DNA of 64,000 nt from Liriodendron chinense (taxonomy: Eukaryota; Streptophyta; Magnoliopsida; Magnoliales; Magnoliaceae). Every line of letters begins with the position of its first letter. The first letter of the stretch is position 1. The position numbers and the translations under genes were made by a program. This document shows positions 44,140 through 56,438 of this stretch, piece after piece. Location: positions 248,001 to 312,000 of the forward strand of contig PVNU02001879.1 in assembly GCA_003013855.2 (NCBI GenBank). The letters are read 5' to 3'. Under the pieces are notes generated by a model. It was not told the DNA's origin. It searched no databases and was given only the letters and a program-made list of their open reading frames with translations.

Positions 44140-45529
44140 TCAACCCAAAATGATTCATTAGTTCTGCGTTGTGTGGCAAATAGAGTAGGCCTGGGTGAAG
44201 CATCGACCCATATCTACATACTGCACTCCAGGCCAGCCCATGACTAAGTAATTTTCTCCAGCCTGGCTGGGCTTGCAAGTGAACCACTGAGCCCAACAAT
44301 GTAAAAATACTCCACTTTGATGTGGACCGTCCATCGTGTGGTCCCTGCCTTCAAAGTGGGACAGTCTCGCATGCTCATTTGCTTCGGATGTGGGTCATTC
44401 ATTATTAGGGGCCGACCTTTGATGTGAACTGTCCAGTACGTGGGCCCACCTTTTTAGGGTCATCCGTCATGTGACATCATGTGGAGCTCACCTTTGATGT
44501 CCACTACTCATCACTACGCTTAATGAATCGCAAGATTTCGAGACACTTGTGCCAACAATCACCTCTTTTAAGAGTGAGATTTAGTTGTGCGAAACCCTCA
44601 GCTCACTACTAGCTGTTGGACTTGTGGCTTTAATACTCTTTTTCTGAGTCAGGTGCAACCCAGATGAATCAACTCGGACCTGACAGGACCCCATCAGTTC
44701 AACTCAATGTATCACCCCCTCATTTCACCCAATCGTAATTCATCCTCAGGTTGGGTGAATTGAGACTTATTCAGGGTCAATCAATCCGAAAAAGCTTTTG
44801 ATTTTGCTTCGTTTCACTTTCAACTCAGAGGACCTAAACTTCGGATTTGGGTGAAAATTTCTTTTCCAAGGTCAGAACAGTAATGCTAGGCCGTGATACA
44901 CGGCCAAGAAAACTGTAACCATGTGGCAAGGCAGACATGTTGATGTCGAGAATGGACCCTGCAGTTTAAGAGACAAACGTGACCTCCCATCAATTGAGAT
45001 GACCTGCCATCAATTAAGATGACCTACGATTCCAAGTCACGGGGAGATAAACGATCCCATCCAAAAAAAATAAAAATAAAAAAATCAGGGAAATTAGTCC
45101 GTCCAAAATGGTTGACCCAACTGTAAACGAGTCACGATCACTTTTCTATTGGTGGTTGATTAACACAGTTTTTTGACTGACGGTACGCATAAATTGGTGC
45201 TAACTATGTCATTTAGACCGGGTGGGAATTAGGTGCAGCCCCAACTCACTGAACAGTACTGTGCGGCTCTGACTGTGCGGCCTACCTTGATGTATATAAT
45301 GTATATCTATGCCATGCATCCATTTTTCCATCTCATTTCAGGGCATGAACAAAAAATTAAAGCAGATCAAAATCTCAGGTGGACCACGCCATAGAAAACA
45401 GTGCTGATTGAATGCCTACCATTAAAAGCTTCAGGGGGCCTACCGTATTTCCAACTGCAATGTTTATTTGATACATATATATCAAGGTGGGTCCCCTTGG
45501 TTAGGGCCTCACGGTGTTCGGTGAGTCGG
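44140..45529. repeat. Spacer repeat block S3, left edge of copy B
   Basis: Matches 34730-35830 (TAGAGT.GGCCTGGGTGAAGCATC, CCACTTT.ATGTGGACCGTCC, TGAATCAACTCGGACCTGAC). It runs without a break into copy B sequence, so an older block repeat lies at the duplication border. Confidence 0.75.
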
Positions 45530-45984
45530 GCTGCACCTAATCCATTTTTCCATCTAAATGCCGTTAGAAAAAAAAACCCTATTGCTAGTCAGTCAACTTT
45601 AGAAAAATATATAATACATATACCAAGGTCGGCCTATGGTCAGGGCCACTCCGTGTTCAGTGAGTCAAGTCGCACCTAATCCACTCCCGGTCTAAACGCA
45701 ATCCTTGGCACCGACTCTACTCCCGGTCTAAACGCAATCCTTGGCACTGACTCTATCTGTACCGTTCCACAGAAAACCCTGTGTTAGTCTATCACCATTC
45801 AACAATTTGGACGGACTGGATTTCCCTCATTTGGTGCTTTTTTTATTTTTTATTGATGGCAGGTCATGTTTCTCTTAAAGGGCCCATTCCCAACATTAAC
45901 ATGTCTGCGTGCCCCAGAAAATATCGCCCCACAGTTAGGGATCCACTCACCTCTGTGGATCGGTCGATCAATTGAGGCCGCACT

Positions 45985-46565
45985 TTTTTTTTAATCCATG
46001 CAGTCCATCTGTTTTGCCAACTTGTTTTAGGCCGTGAGCCAAAACTTGAAGCACATCCAGAGCTCAAGTGTACCAAGCTATAGGAAATTGTAGGGGTAAT
46101 AACGTCCACAGTTGAACCAAGGCTTGCAGTGAGAGCGGATTAGATGTTTTTGGGGTTTTATATATCCTTGACATGGCAGCATATCAGTAGCGTGCAGAGA
46201 CTATTAAAGTGGGGCCAGCAACTTTCACAGGTAGAATATGCAGTAAGCCCTTCTCTGACAGATGTGCTGCAGGCGACCACCACCACATCAAGGGTAATGT
46301 GTTAACGAGTAACCCCTACTTAAGAGATGTTTATTTGTCGTCCATCCTGTTTATAAGGTGGCACTAGCTAGATGAAGGGAAAACATGAATATCAGTTTAT
46401 GCAAAACTTCTGTGGCCCCTCCCAAGTTTTCAATGGTCAGCATACAATCCCTACTGTTTTCTTGTGGTGTGCTCCACATGAGTTTTGGATATGCTTCAAT
46501 TTTAGTACCATGGCCTAAATGACCTGGCAAAACAGGTGGGCAACATAAATAAAAAACATATGGGT
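45985..46565. repeat. Interrupted fold-back MITE (copy B)
   Basis: Partner of 570-1210. The left arm has lost its first bases and joins a T-run at 45985. The right arm ends near 46555. Confidence 0.65.
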
Positions 46566-46742
46566 GTTAGTTCAGCACACAATCTACTTCTGTGAAAACC
46601 ATAGAAAGATTGATGGCATTTATACTAACAGTCACAGGTGAAATCACCGGTGTCACATATGAGGCCAGATCCGATAGAGACACTCTCACGGACGCGGATT
46701 GTCTAGTGACCCCATCACCAGCCCGGGCTGATGTCAAAGCTG

Positions 46743-47095
46743 TGTGGGCCCCACCATGATGTATGTGTTTTATCCATGCTGTCCATCTATTTTTCCACCT
46801 CATTTTAGGGCATGGGCCAAAAAATGAGGCAGATCCAAATCTCAGGTGGACCACACCACAGGAAAACAGTGTTGATTGAACGTCCACCCTTAAAAACTTC
46901 CCAGGGCCCACCGTGATGTTTATTTGCCATCCAACCTGTTGATAAGGTCACACAGACCTGGATGAAGTGAAAACACAAATATTAGCTTGATCCAAAACTT
47001 CTGTGGCCTTCAAGAAGTTTTCAACGGTGAGAATTCAATTCCCACTGTTTCCTGTGGTGTGGTCCACCTGAGATTTGGATCTGCCTCATTTTGGG
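46743..47095. repeat. Fold-back MITE, right end truncated (copy B)
   Basis: Partner of 1384-1737, with a better preserved left end GTGGGCCCCACCATGATG. Confidence 0.75.
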
Positions 47096-48964
47096 CCGTA
47101 AAGTTTCTTTACGGTTGAATTCGGTTAGTGACATTTTTTGCGGTAATTAACAAACTTAATGTGAATTTCATATTCTTAACAATGGGATTGTAAGATTTCT
47201 TCTTAAACCCTTCCTCCCATTTGTTGTCTACTTCATTAGCATGTCAAGCAAATTGTCTGTCCAACCGAGCATACTTGGTGGGGAAGATTTGTTTGATGCA
47301 GATTTAGACATGTATTTTCTTAGTGTCCTCTTAGTCACCGAGATAAGACCTTTTTCCAAAAATATCGGGTGTGGACCCACCGTTGTATCCTGACAGGGTG
47401 GAGAAAAGAGGATCGCTTGCTGGTAGACATCTCATCTTTTTTACCTTCGTTTATCTGCAGGACAAATATATTATTGGGGGCAAAATGTCAAATCCTTGTA
47501 CCGAGATTTTTGAAAACAAATTCTACTGGCCTACTCTCAAAATTTGCAAAATCATTAACCGCATAAACATGCAGCTATTTGAAAATTTAAATATATCCAC
47601 ATCACTAAATTCCAAACCTTAAACCATTTTTCTCATTTTTCTTTCCATGTCTTAAAGTCATGCATGCTTTCGATCATGCAAAAAGTTTCACATAAGTTCT
47701 AGGGCTGTCAACAGGTAGCCAACTGGGCCAGGGTCAGCCTTTAACCTAGCCCAGCAGGCCCAGCCCTGCAAGAAAAAGAGAGACGTCATCAACCGTTGAA
47801 ATAGTTCTGTCTATGAATTTTTTACAAGCATGTATCCCCCCTCCATCCACTACAAGTCCCATGGTATGAATGATTTTGATCATTGAAACTACATATATAC
47901 GTTGAATAGGAATCACCTACTCGTTACCATAGACAATTCAATGATGGACCGCGCCAATGGGCCAGGGTCAGCCATTCATCATTGGCATGGGTTCAGCCCC
48001 GTTGGACCTAGATTTCAAACCTACAGGTTTAGCCCTGTCTGTGGCTAACCCTCCGTGCCGCTCTCCGGAGTGGAGTTTGGCGACCTCTACCCTAAATGTG
48101 GACCCATGCACCCCTCAGCGATTGATCAGTTGTTTGGAATCATTCATTATATGACGCCTCGGTGGTGGCCCACAAAATCAAAACTCACACCAATCAGTTG
48201 ATGCAAACCATGGCCCGAAATGAACGTAAATGAACAGTCTATGTTTGGAGTAGGCTAGCAATTGGATTATAAATGATCATGTCTGTATGATTTTGCACAG
48301 TGAGCTACCCATGATTAGGGTGGCTAGTGGGCCAGGGAGGATCAGACAGCAATCAATTCGTTTATGGCCAACCATTTAAATTGAGCCTTGAATTGTGGCT
48401 TACGTAGGACAGGGTCATAAACAGGTGCTCATCCGGGCTCAGGTCCAACCCCAATACAAAATATTTTCGAACCAAAACTAGGGCAATTGCACCATTCACT
48501 AACGGGGTCTAAAATTTAGTCAGGGCTGGACCCACATACTAAATGCCCACTCATCAGGGCTGGACCCACATACTAAACGACCACACCACATTTTTTTTTT
48601 TTTTCAGGGTTGAAATATAGGGGCGCTAGTTTAGTGGATCCCTGACTGTGAGGCGCATCATGATATATGTGCCTTATATCTACGCGGTTCTTCTGTTTCC
48701 AAAGCTTTGTTTTAGCTGCCATGTGGAATGCGATGCAAATAGCCTGACTGACGGCCAATCCGTCATTAGGCAAGGTCGAACATCACGAATCATCCAAGAG
48801 CCAGCTTGCGTCCAAAGCTCAGATGGCCACACTGTGAATTATGAGATTCTTTTAGTTGTGATTTACATTGTTTCGATGGTGTGGCCCACTTGGTCTTGGA
48901 TGCTGCTTGTTTTATTTATATACCGTGAAATATAGGGGTAATGCTTTGGTGGATCCCCATGCAC

Positions 48965-49925
48965 TGGGGTTGGTGGATCCCTGATTGTAGGGCCCACCGT
49001 GATGCATGTGCCTTATATCCACTCCATCCTTCCACTTCAATAGCTCTTTTTATTTTTATTTTTTATTTTAAGTTAGGATCCAGAAAAAAAGACGCAGATC
49101 TAAATCTCATGTGGACTACACCATAGTAAAGAGTGGCGATTGACCATTAAAATTTCTTGTGGACCACAAACATCTTGGATGAAACTGATATTTGTGTGGT
49201 CCCTTCATTTAGGTCCTTGTGTCCTTATCAACGGGTTGGATGGAAAATAAACACTCTAGTGGCCCCAAGAAGTTGTTAATGGTATGTGCTCAACTACTTC
49301 TGTTTCAGTGGTGTTGTCGACCTAAGGTTTGAATCTGCTTCATTTTTTTGGATCATGCCTTAAAATGAGCCATCAAAACGGATAAACGGGTGGGATGTTA
49401 AGCACATAATCACGGTGGGCCTCACAACCAGAGATCTAATTCCGGCGCGAATTAGGTGTTACCCTGGGAACAGCTTAGTGGGTGTTACCCTAACGGTGTG
49501 GGGCCCTTATTGATGTATTTTTTACACATAGACGCCATCTATCTGTTTTTTCATATCATTTTAGGGTGTGATCCAAAACCTTAAGAAGATCCAAATCTCG
49601 GGTGGATCATACCACTAGAAACAATGATGAATAACCATTAAAAAGGTTTTGTGGTCCACAAAGTTTTTGGATCAATCTGATATTTATATTTTCCCTTCAT
49701 CAAGACCTTATTGATATGATCAAGAGATTGGATTAAAAATAAACATTACCAAAACCATAGGATGGGCTCTTTAAATTTTTAATGGTGGAGCACTCAATCA
49801 CACTGCTTCTAGTGGTATGGTCCACTTGAGATTTAGATCTGCATAATGTTTGAAACCGCATTCTAAAATGGTCTGTAGAAAACGATGGAAGGCGTGGATA
49901 TACAAAATATCATCCATGTGGGCTG
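48965..49925. repeat. Two adjacent fold-back MITEs (copy B)
   Basis: Partners of 3580-4045 and 4060-4550. The second starts with GGCGCGAATTAGGTGTTACC, closer to the complete element's end than copy A is. Confidence 0.75.
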
Positions 49926-50574
49926 GGGTAACACATAATTGGCTCCCATCCATGTGGGCTTGGGCTTGGCTTGGAATATCACAGGTAGGCTTGGGTTTCT
50001 TCGTTTTGGCCTGTCAGGACTGAGCCAAGCCTACTTTGTGAGCCTGGCTTGGACAAACATCAGCTTGACCCGTTGACACCCTAGTTATAGTATCCTTGGT
50101 TTCCAAATTCAGGTTGATCCAAAACTCATGTGGTCCATACCACGTCCAATCATGCCTTCAACATCTAAAATCACATGTTGTGGCCTACATAAGTTTTGGA
50201 ATGGCATGATTCTTTGGGATCCCATTCTTCATGGTCAGAAGCATTTCGTGAATAGTGATGCTCTTATCAATATGTAAATAAGAACTTGGACACCCCAGCC
50301 AGTCCATCATGATCAATCACTGGACCAACAAGTGATGCTCTTATCAATTTGATGATCCCATCCCTTGGAATGTTTGCCTTTTCTAATCCTCGAGTTTTGG
50401 CAGTCTTCAGTTTGTGTAGCTAGAGTTCATGGTTCAGCAGTCCAAATCAAACCATTCATATGATGGGGCCTCATACATCCAGCAGATCATTCGATCTAGC
50501 TAGGTTGGACACTTTCTGGCCTTTTATCATTTAAAATGAAACCTTGTTGTGTGTGTGTGTGTGTGTGTAGAGGA

Positions 50575-50590
50575 TTGCTATTTGCAGCTG
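50575..50590. other. Empty site of the CACTA element in copy B
   Basis: AGGATTGCTATTTGCAGCTG: one TTT (50581-50583) where copy A has TTT on both sides of the 7389-base element. It shows the ancestral state of the locus. Confidence 0.95.
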
Positions 50591-50649
50591 GGCTTCTGCA
50601 TGCACGTAACAAAAGTGTCCCATATATACACACAAAACAAATATACGCA

Positions 50650-50825
50650 AGTTTTTTTTTAATTTTTGTTTATTTTTTATTTTTTTTATTTTTTCAGCCC
50701 ATACCTGACCCGTACCCGACCCAGACCGTAGCACCAAAGGTGCTGTCATGGTATCTCAAACCTCAGACCTGCTGGTTGTCAAACTGGGACACAACCAGCG
50801 AGGGTAACAGGCTGTTGACTGGCTG
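50650..50825 (-). mobile_element. tRNA-derived SINE fragment (copy B)
   Basis: Partner of 12785-13045, with a single head. On the minus strand TCGCTGGTTGTGTCCC and AGGTTTGAGATACC form the A-box and B-box side. The T-rich 50651-50695 would be its tail. Confidence 0.6.
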
Positions 50826-53040
50826 GATTTTGAGATAATCAACCTTCACTGCCTGGCCTGCTGGATTAATATCATGTTTAATTCTCACACACATGTAACC
50901 CTGATTGCACTTGTGTAAGATAGGACTGGATCATCAGGCAACTATCACTCTTCAGATTCCATGCATGTAAAATCAAGCAAATATGATCAAGAGGTGGGCT
51001 ACACATGATAGAATTAATCTATTCTGGAATCTCTTAATAATTCATTTATTCTTTTACAACTGCGGCCTTGATTATCTCATAGGCTTGGCATCTGTATTGC
51101 CGGATTGCTTGTCGAACGGTTCTGATCCCACACTCATGTACCTCATTTTCCAGTAGCGAGGTGACTGCATGCATCTAATACATTTTGTATGCGTATATCT
51201 AACACGTATTATATGTACACGCACACATGAGCTACTGTCAACCATTTAGTTAATACAAATGTGTTAGATAGAGGGATAGGGGCCGTTGGAAATGCTATCC
51301 AGAATCTCTTGAAATGAGATTTTGGCCTTTTGGGTCATGCATATACAAATATCCATGAATAATATAAGACATGATTAACTTGAATTGGAATTGTAATCTT
51401 GGCCATTTAAGTTGGATTGAAATAACTTGAGACTCCCATTGAGTTTTAATATCCATATTTTATTTTTATTCATTTGAAATTTGCAAGTGGTCATGGGTAG
51501 CCCATTTTGGTCGTGTGCATATATGTAAACTGTGGTATTGGTTGTGCATGAGCAACGACTTGATTTTTTATTTTATTTTTTTGCATATGGGCTGAGCTTG
51601 GGGTAGCCTAGAAGATTTTGGACTGGTACTGGGCAGCATGAAGCCAAGCCAGCTCCAGACCGCTGACAGCCCTAGACAAAAGCCATGCACCAACCTGGGT
51701 TGACTACTCACATTACTTATGGAATAAGATTTTTTTCCATGTAGCGAAAGGGGGCCTCATTTTGGAATAGCGCATGAAATGGACAAACTGAATTGATGCA
51801 CCTGTACAACAGAACGTCTGTGGGTGAACAACATCTAGTGGTCCTGTTCCGGTAAGACTCTGGCTTTCATTGGACCATTTATATACCACAAGGCCATGCT
51901 CTGATTTAATGCAGAGCCTAAAAGGCACATTCAGATGATTCTGGCCACTCAGCTGGTGACTGTCAGATGGACGGTTAAAATTTAGCTGCTGAAAATTTAA
52001 AACTCACATGGTGTTAGACCAATCCATATCCCATTGTCTTTCTTTTTTCATTTCTGGCCTTAAAGATATGCTCTGATAATTCAAGTGTCCTTGTTTACAA
52101 GAGAAAAGATAATTAAAGCTGTGGACTTTTTTTTAACGAAAATGTGTGAGTAGACCCACCAGTAGCTGTGAATGCTTGACGCCACAAAAAGATAATCAGA
52201 TAATGCCACTCTACATCACACACACACACACACAAAAGCAGCAGCAACAACAATAATAATAACAAAAACTGACACCTAACACTTTATGGGACCCGACCAC
52301 CACTTTCACTGCCCATCTAGGATAGCAAGCAGAAGTCATGCATCCCTACATGAGTCACCGATGTTGACACTGGATTCAAAGTTGACCCACCAAATTCAGC
52401 TCCGAGCCTGGACATGGAAAGGAGACTGCAGTGACCACAACCAGCATTAGGCCAACTGCCATTCGAGCCACTTCACTGCTAGACCTGCTCCAATTAAACC
52501 TAACAAATGGGCCACACCTCACTCGGGCTAGAAAAACCACTCGGAAGCAGGGCAACATCAGAAAACAGGGCAGGAAGTTCTTCTACTTGCTTGGAGGAAA
52601 TGAAGCCATTTCACCAGCTTCTACAGCCTGACTGAAAGAAAAACACAGCCATCCAACTGCTCTAAAGGGGCCCAAGACAACTGGCCCAAGAAAAAAACAA
52701 CCAACCATCCTACTGAGGATGGTTAGCTTGGGCAAGGCTGATCAACCTCTGCAACAGCTGGCATTCCACACTGATAAGCTGGGGCTGGAAATGGGCAACA
52801 TTGCTGACAACAACACCGCCACCACCCCCAAAGACCCCCCCCCCCCCTAAAAATAAATAAATGTGTGTGTGTGTAATAATAATAATAATAATAAAACCTC
52901 AGCATGATGGACGTTGTTGATCATGGAATGCATCCAATTAGAGAAGATAGTAGGTATGAAAAGGAAGAATCTCCCCCAAGCTCAGCATGCCGTAACTGCC
53001 TGTGGACTCAGATATGGAAGGATGGCTACAGTTCCGCATC

Positions 53041-53262
53041 TCACCGAGCTACCACCATCAGATGGAACCCTGTCCTGCCATACCCAATGTGAGCCCTTCC
53101 TCTCACCCTCCTTGGAAGATTAGGTTGATTCCTGATAAGCTTGTTTTCTTCACCTTTGCTTCCAATTTGGGCTAAGCTATTTGCTACCGAATTGCATTCT
53201 CTATAGAGATGGTTAATTTGGCAATTCGTTTTTACAAGTTCCTTTTGGATCTCTCTCATCAC
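53041..53262 (-). pseudogene. LINE-type RNase H C-terminal fragment (copy B)
   Basis: The frame is open for 73 codons with EIQKELVKTNCQINHLYREC and NSVANSLAQIGSKG. Here GAG stands where copy A has TAG. Still a remnant, because no reverse transcriptase or RNase H catalytic part lies upstream. Confidence 0.6.
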
Positions 53263-54122
53263 ATACCATATCTTCCAATGAGGATTTCATTGGGCGTTTT
53301 TTACACTTTGCTACCAAAAGACAGGGAAACGCTGACGGCTAAAACCCGTCGGCATTTAGGCATCGGAAGAGCCATCGGTAAAGGTGTCGGCATGCGTTCC
53401 CTTTCCCGACGGCCCTTCTGATTGCTAAAAGCTGTCAGGGAAGAAATATGCTGACGGTTAAAACCGTCGGTGTTTCTCATTGAAAAAAAAGGAGAACATT
53501 GGAAGCAAATTGCCTACCCCGCTTTCTCTAGCTTAGAACGGGCAGATCATTGTGGGGTCCACTGTTATGTTTCTGTTTATCCATGCCATCCATCTCTTGT
53601 CTAATATCATTTTTAGGCTACGAGCCTAAAAATGAGACGTTGATCACCAATCAGTACGGCATCAGATCCTGTAATAAAAAAAACAAAAAAGTCCAAACAT
53701 ATGTTTCTGATTTCTCAACAAAATAAAAGTGGCATTAAAGAGGACTTGGCACTTGATCCGTAGCCATTATTTTTTTTTTTAAAAGGCAAAATAGCTTGAC
53801 GAAAAAGAAAATGGATACAAAAGATAGTCAAGAGCATGAAATAAACCTAACATGCTGAATCAAAGTTGAAATCAAATTGCAATAAATGTTGCATCAAAGG
53901 AAAGGAATCTCATTTTACTTCAAAGTAGAAATCAAGCAGTGAATGTCAAATCAAATGCAACAAGAACTAAGTTGATGGAATCACTGGATGAAAACTGAAG
54001 GGGATTCAATGCCAGGAAATAGTCTGAATAAATTACAGAACGATAAACATGTAACCAGACAACAGACCATAGTGATTCCATAATAAACAGAATGTTGATA
54101 TTAAGTAGCTACCATGCATTAC

Positions 54123-54229
54123 CTTCTTCTCATGTCCAACACTTGCCGACAATTTTCCATTTAAAGAGAAATGGCAACAGAAGTTTGCTCTTGCTTGTAC
54201 GAATGCATCCAATTTCGCTAAGGAAAAGC
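54123..54229 (-). CDS. Exon of an unidentified minus-strand gene (copy B)
   Basis: Equal to 16377-16483, with both splice borders kept and no base change seen. Confidence 0.5.
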
Positions 54230-55952
54230 CTGAAATAGAGGATGAGAACATAGATCCATTTTTTTTTTTTCTGGCAAAGATTTATTTATTAAAGCCAAAA
54301 AGACATGATGAGGGATCATCCCACAACAAAAAGGGGAGAATTAAAACCCCAAGAAACACTAAAACAATACAGCATACCATCTACTATTAGACATGCTTAA
54401 TGTGCAAGGGCCATTGACTTGCCTGCGGAATGTGCAAGGGCCATTGACTCAAAGCCAGTGATCCAAAGGTGGCGCATGGGGTAAGGCATTCATCTAGGCC
54501 TCTTGGAGACGAAGCATGAGAGTAAGCTTCTTGACATGCCTCCCAAATAACCCTTCTTTTCAATTGAAATCTAAAAAAATATGGGAGATATAAAGGATTA
54601 AAAGAATGAATGTGAAATTTTAAAGATGGCTGAAAAAGAAGTGAAAACAAATTGAAGGCATTAACTAAATCAATATAAACAAGACAAACTGCTCCTTCAA
54701 GAAAAAGGATGTACAAAACCTTTCCTTGTTGTATGTGCCAACCAAAAACCTCCTATGTTCAAGCAGTTTTTTATCACAAGACTTTTGCCGCCAATTTATC
54801 AATTTTTTTCCCTAATCATTGAAAAAAAAAAAAAAAAATCAATGGAAAACTAATTAACACAGAGATGGTAATAAGCGACTCTACAATCTGGAGTCCCTCC
54901 TATATCCACATCTCACATCATTGAATTCCACCACGCCTGGCAACAACCTCCTATATCCACATCTCACATCACTGAAATCCACCAGACCTTGCAACAAAAT
55001 CACATGTACGTACATGTGTGCATAGACAATCTTGATTCCCCAAACTACTTTAACCTTCTTCTTTATTGATCAAAGATCATAGATTGCAGATCAAACATCA
55101 ACATTCATAGATTTAGTAACCCAACCTATCATATAAGTGAAAAATAAAAAAAAAATTAACAATAACCAAAACAGCAAGACACCAAATCTTTACCAAAAGA
55201 CCTAAAATACTAATCGAGAATGGAAAAGCTCAACAAAAACTATAGTCTGCTACCGCCAACAATAAAGGAAACAAAATTATCATGCTGGGATTTAAAACCA
55301 AACCATCAAATGAGCACCTAAAATCACAAGGGCAAAAGTTTCTACAGAAATCCACCCAATAGTGGAAGTATTGAAAAGGGGTGGAAATACTAAAGAACTC
55401 CACTTGTGGATGAGACCTTAGGATTTCCATGCATCGGCAGCCTAAATCCAGATGGATATTAAGCAGATGCAAAACCCAATCCACCTGAGCAGCTAGTCTG
55501 GCAGGAAACTGAAGTCCTTATGCCCCATAATTCTGAAATTCACATGTCAGAAAACATATAAAACATAGCAAAACTTAAACCAGTGTAGAACTAGAACATT
55601 CATTTCATGTACAAGAGACGACCAGAAAGCTTAAATCAGTAAAATATGAAATGTGTACAGGACCCGATTTGCAAAGCCAAAAAGTTTATACAAGAATCAG
55701 GCAAGCTATAAGAGCATCCCTTGGAATTTAAGATATGTTGTGTAATGGTTATCAAGCCAGCCTCAGCCTATGCAGAAATACAGAATGTGTAATGATTCTT
55801 AACTGCTGAGACAATTAAATGATAAGAGATCATGATTAATAATCCTGGCCTGGAAAGAAGTACTACCACTGTGCATAATAAGAATCAAGACGTAATAGAG
55901 AAATAGAATTGAAATCTGAGAAACAGCATGTTGGACAAAAATAGTAAAACAC

Positions 55953-56024
55953 CTTCCACTTAATTATCTGGTCAAGAATCTGGGGTTCACAAACAACTTT
56001 GGCATCCTCAATGCTGTAGCCCTC
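55953..56024 (-). CDS. Exon of an unidentified minus-strand gene (copy B)
   Basis: Partner of 18187-18258. It reads EGYSIEDAKVVCEPQILDQI and IKWK. Two replacements, frame and splice borders kept. Confidence 0.55.
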
Positions 56025-56297
56025 CTATCCTCCTGGTCAAAGGTGCTGCAATGTTAGTAATTTAGATGCAGGAATTTTTTTACATGAATATAGCAAATTT
56101 TAGAAAACAAAACTCATGAGCGGCAAATTGAACTGGAATCACTCGAGAACAAATTACCAGGTCTCTAGGTGGAGACTCACGACCACTTACTGAAAATCTC
56201 TCCAATGTCAGTTCAATTACAGGACCATAAATGAATAATTTTGTTTTCCATCAATCATCCTTTAAAAGAGTTCTTTTGATCTGCTGTGATAACACAC

Positions 56298-56438
56298 CTG
56301 ATTGTTGAGGACAAAAAATCGTGAGGCTTCATTGATGTCTGCCAGAATGTTCTTGAATGCTGCCCACCCTTCAGCACAGGCACTACCTGCAGGAACAATA
56401 ATTATACTACGATTTCTGCTGATAGATGCTTCTGAAAT
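56298..56438 (-). CDS. Exon of an unidentified minus-strand gene (copy B)
   Basis: Partner of 18533-18673. Changes fall at D-E-V to A-E-G and E to D (CAEGWAAFKNILADINEA). The frame and splice borders are kept. Confidence 0.6.

Noticed and set aside
34720..46570. CRISPR-like or satellite array as explanation for regularly spaced repeats
   Set aside because: The repeats are 4.8 kb blocks made of MITEs and low-copy DNA in a eukaryotic setting. No short repeat-spacer pattern exists.
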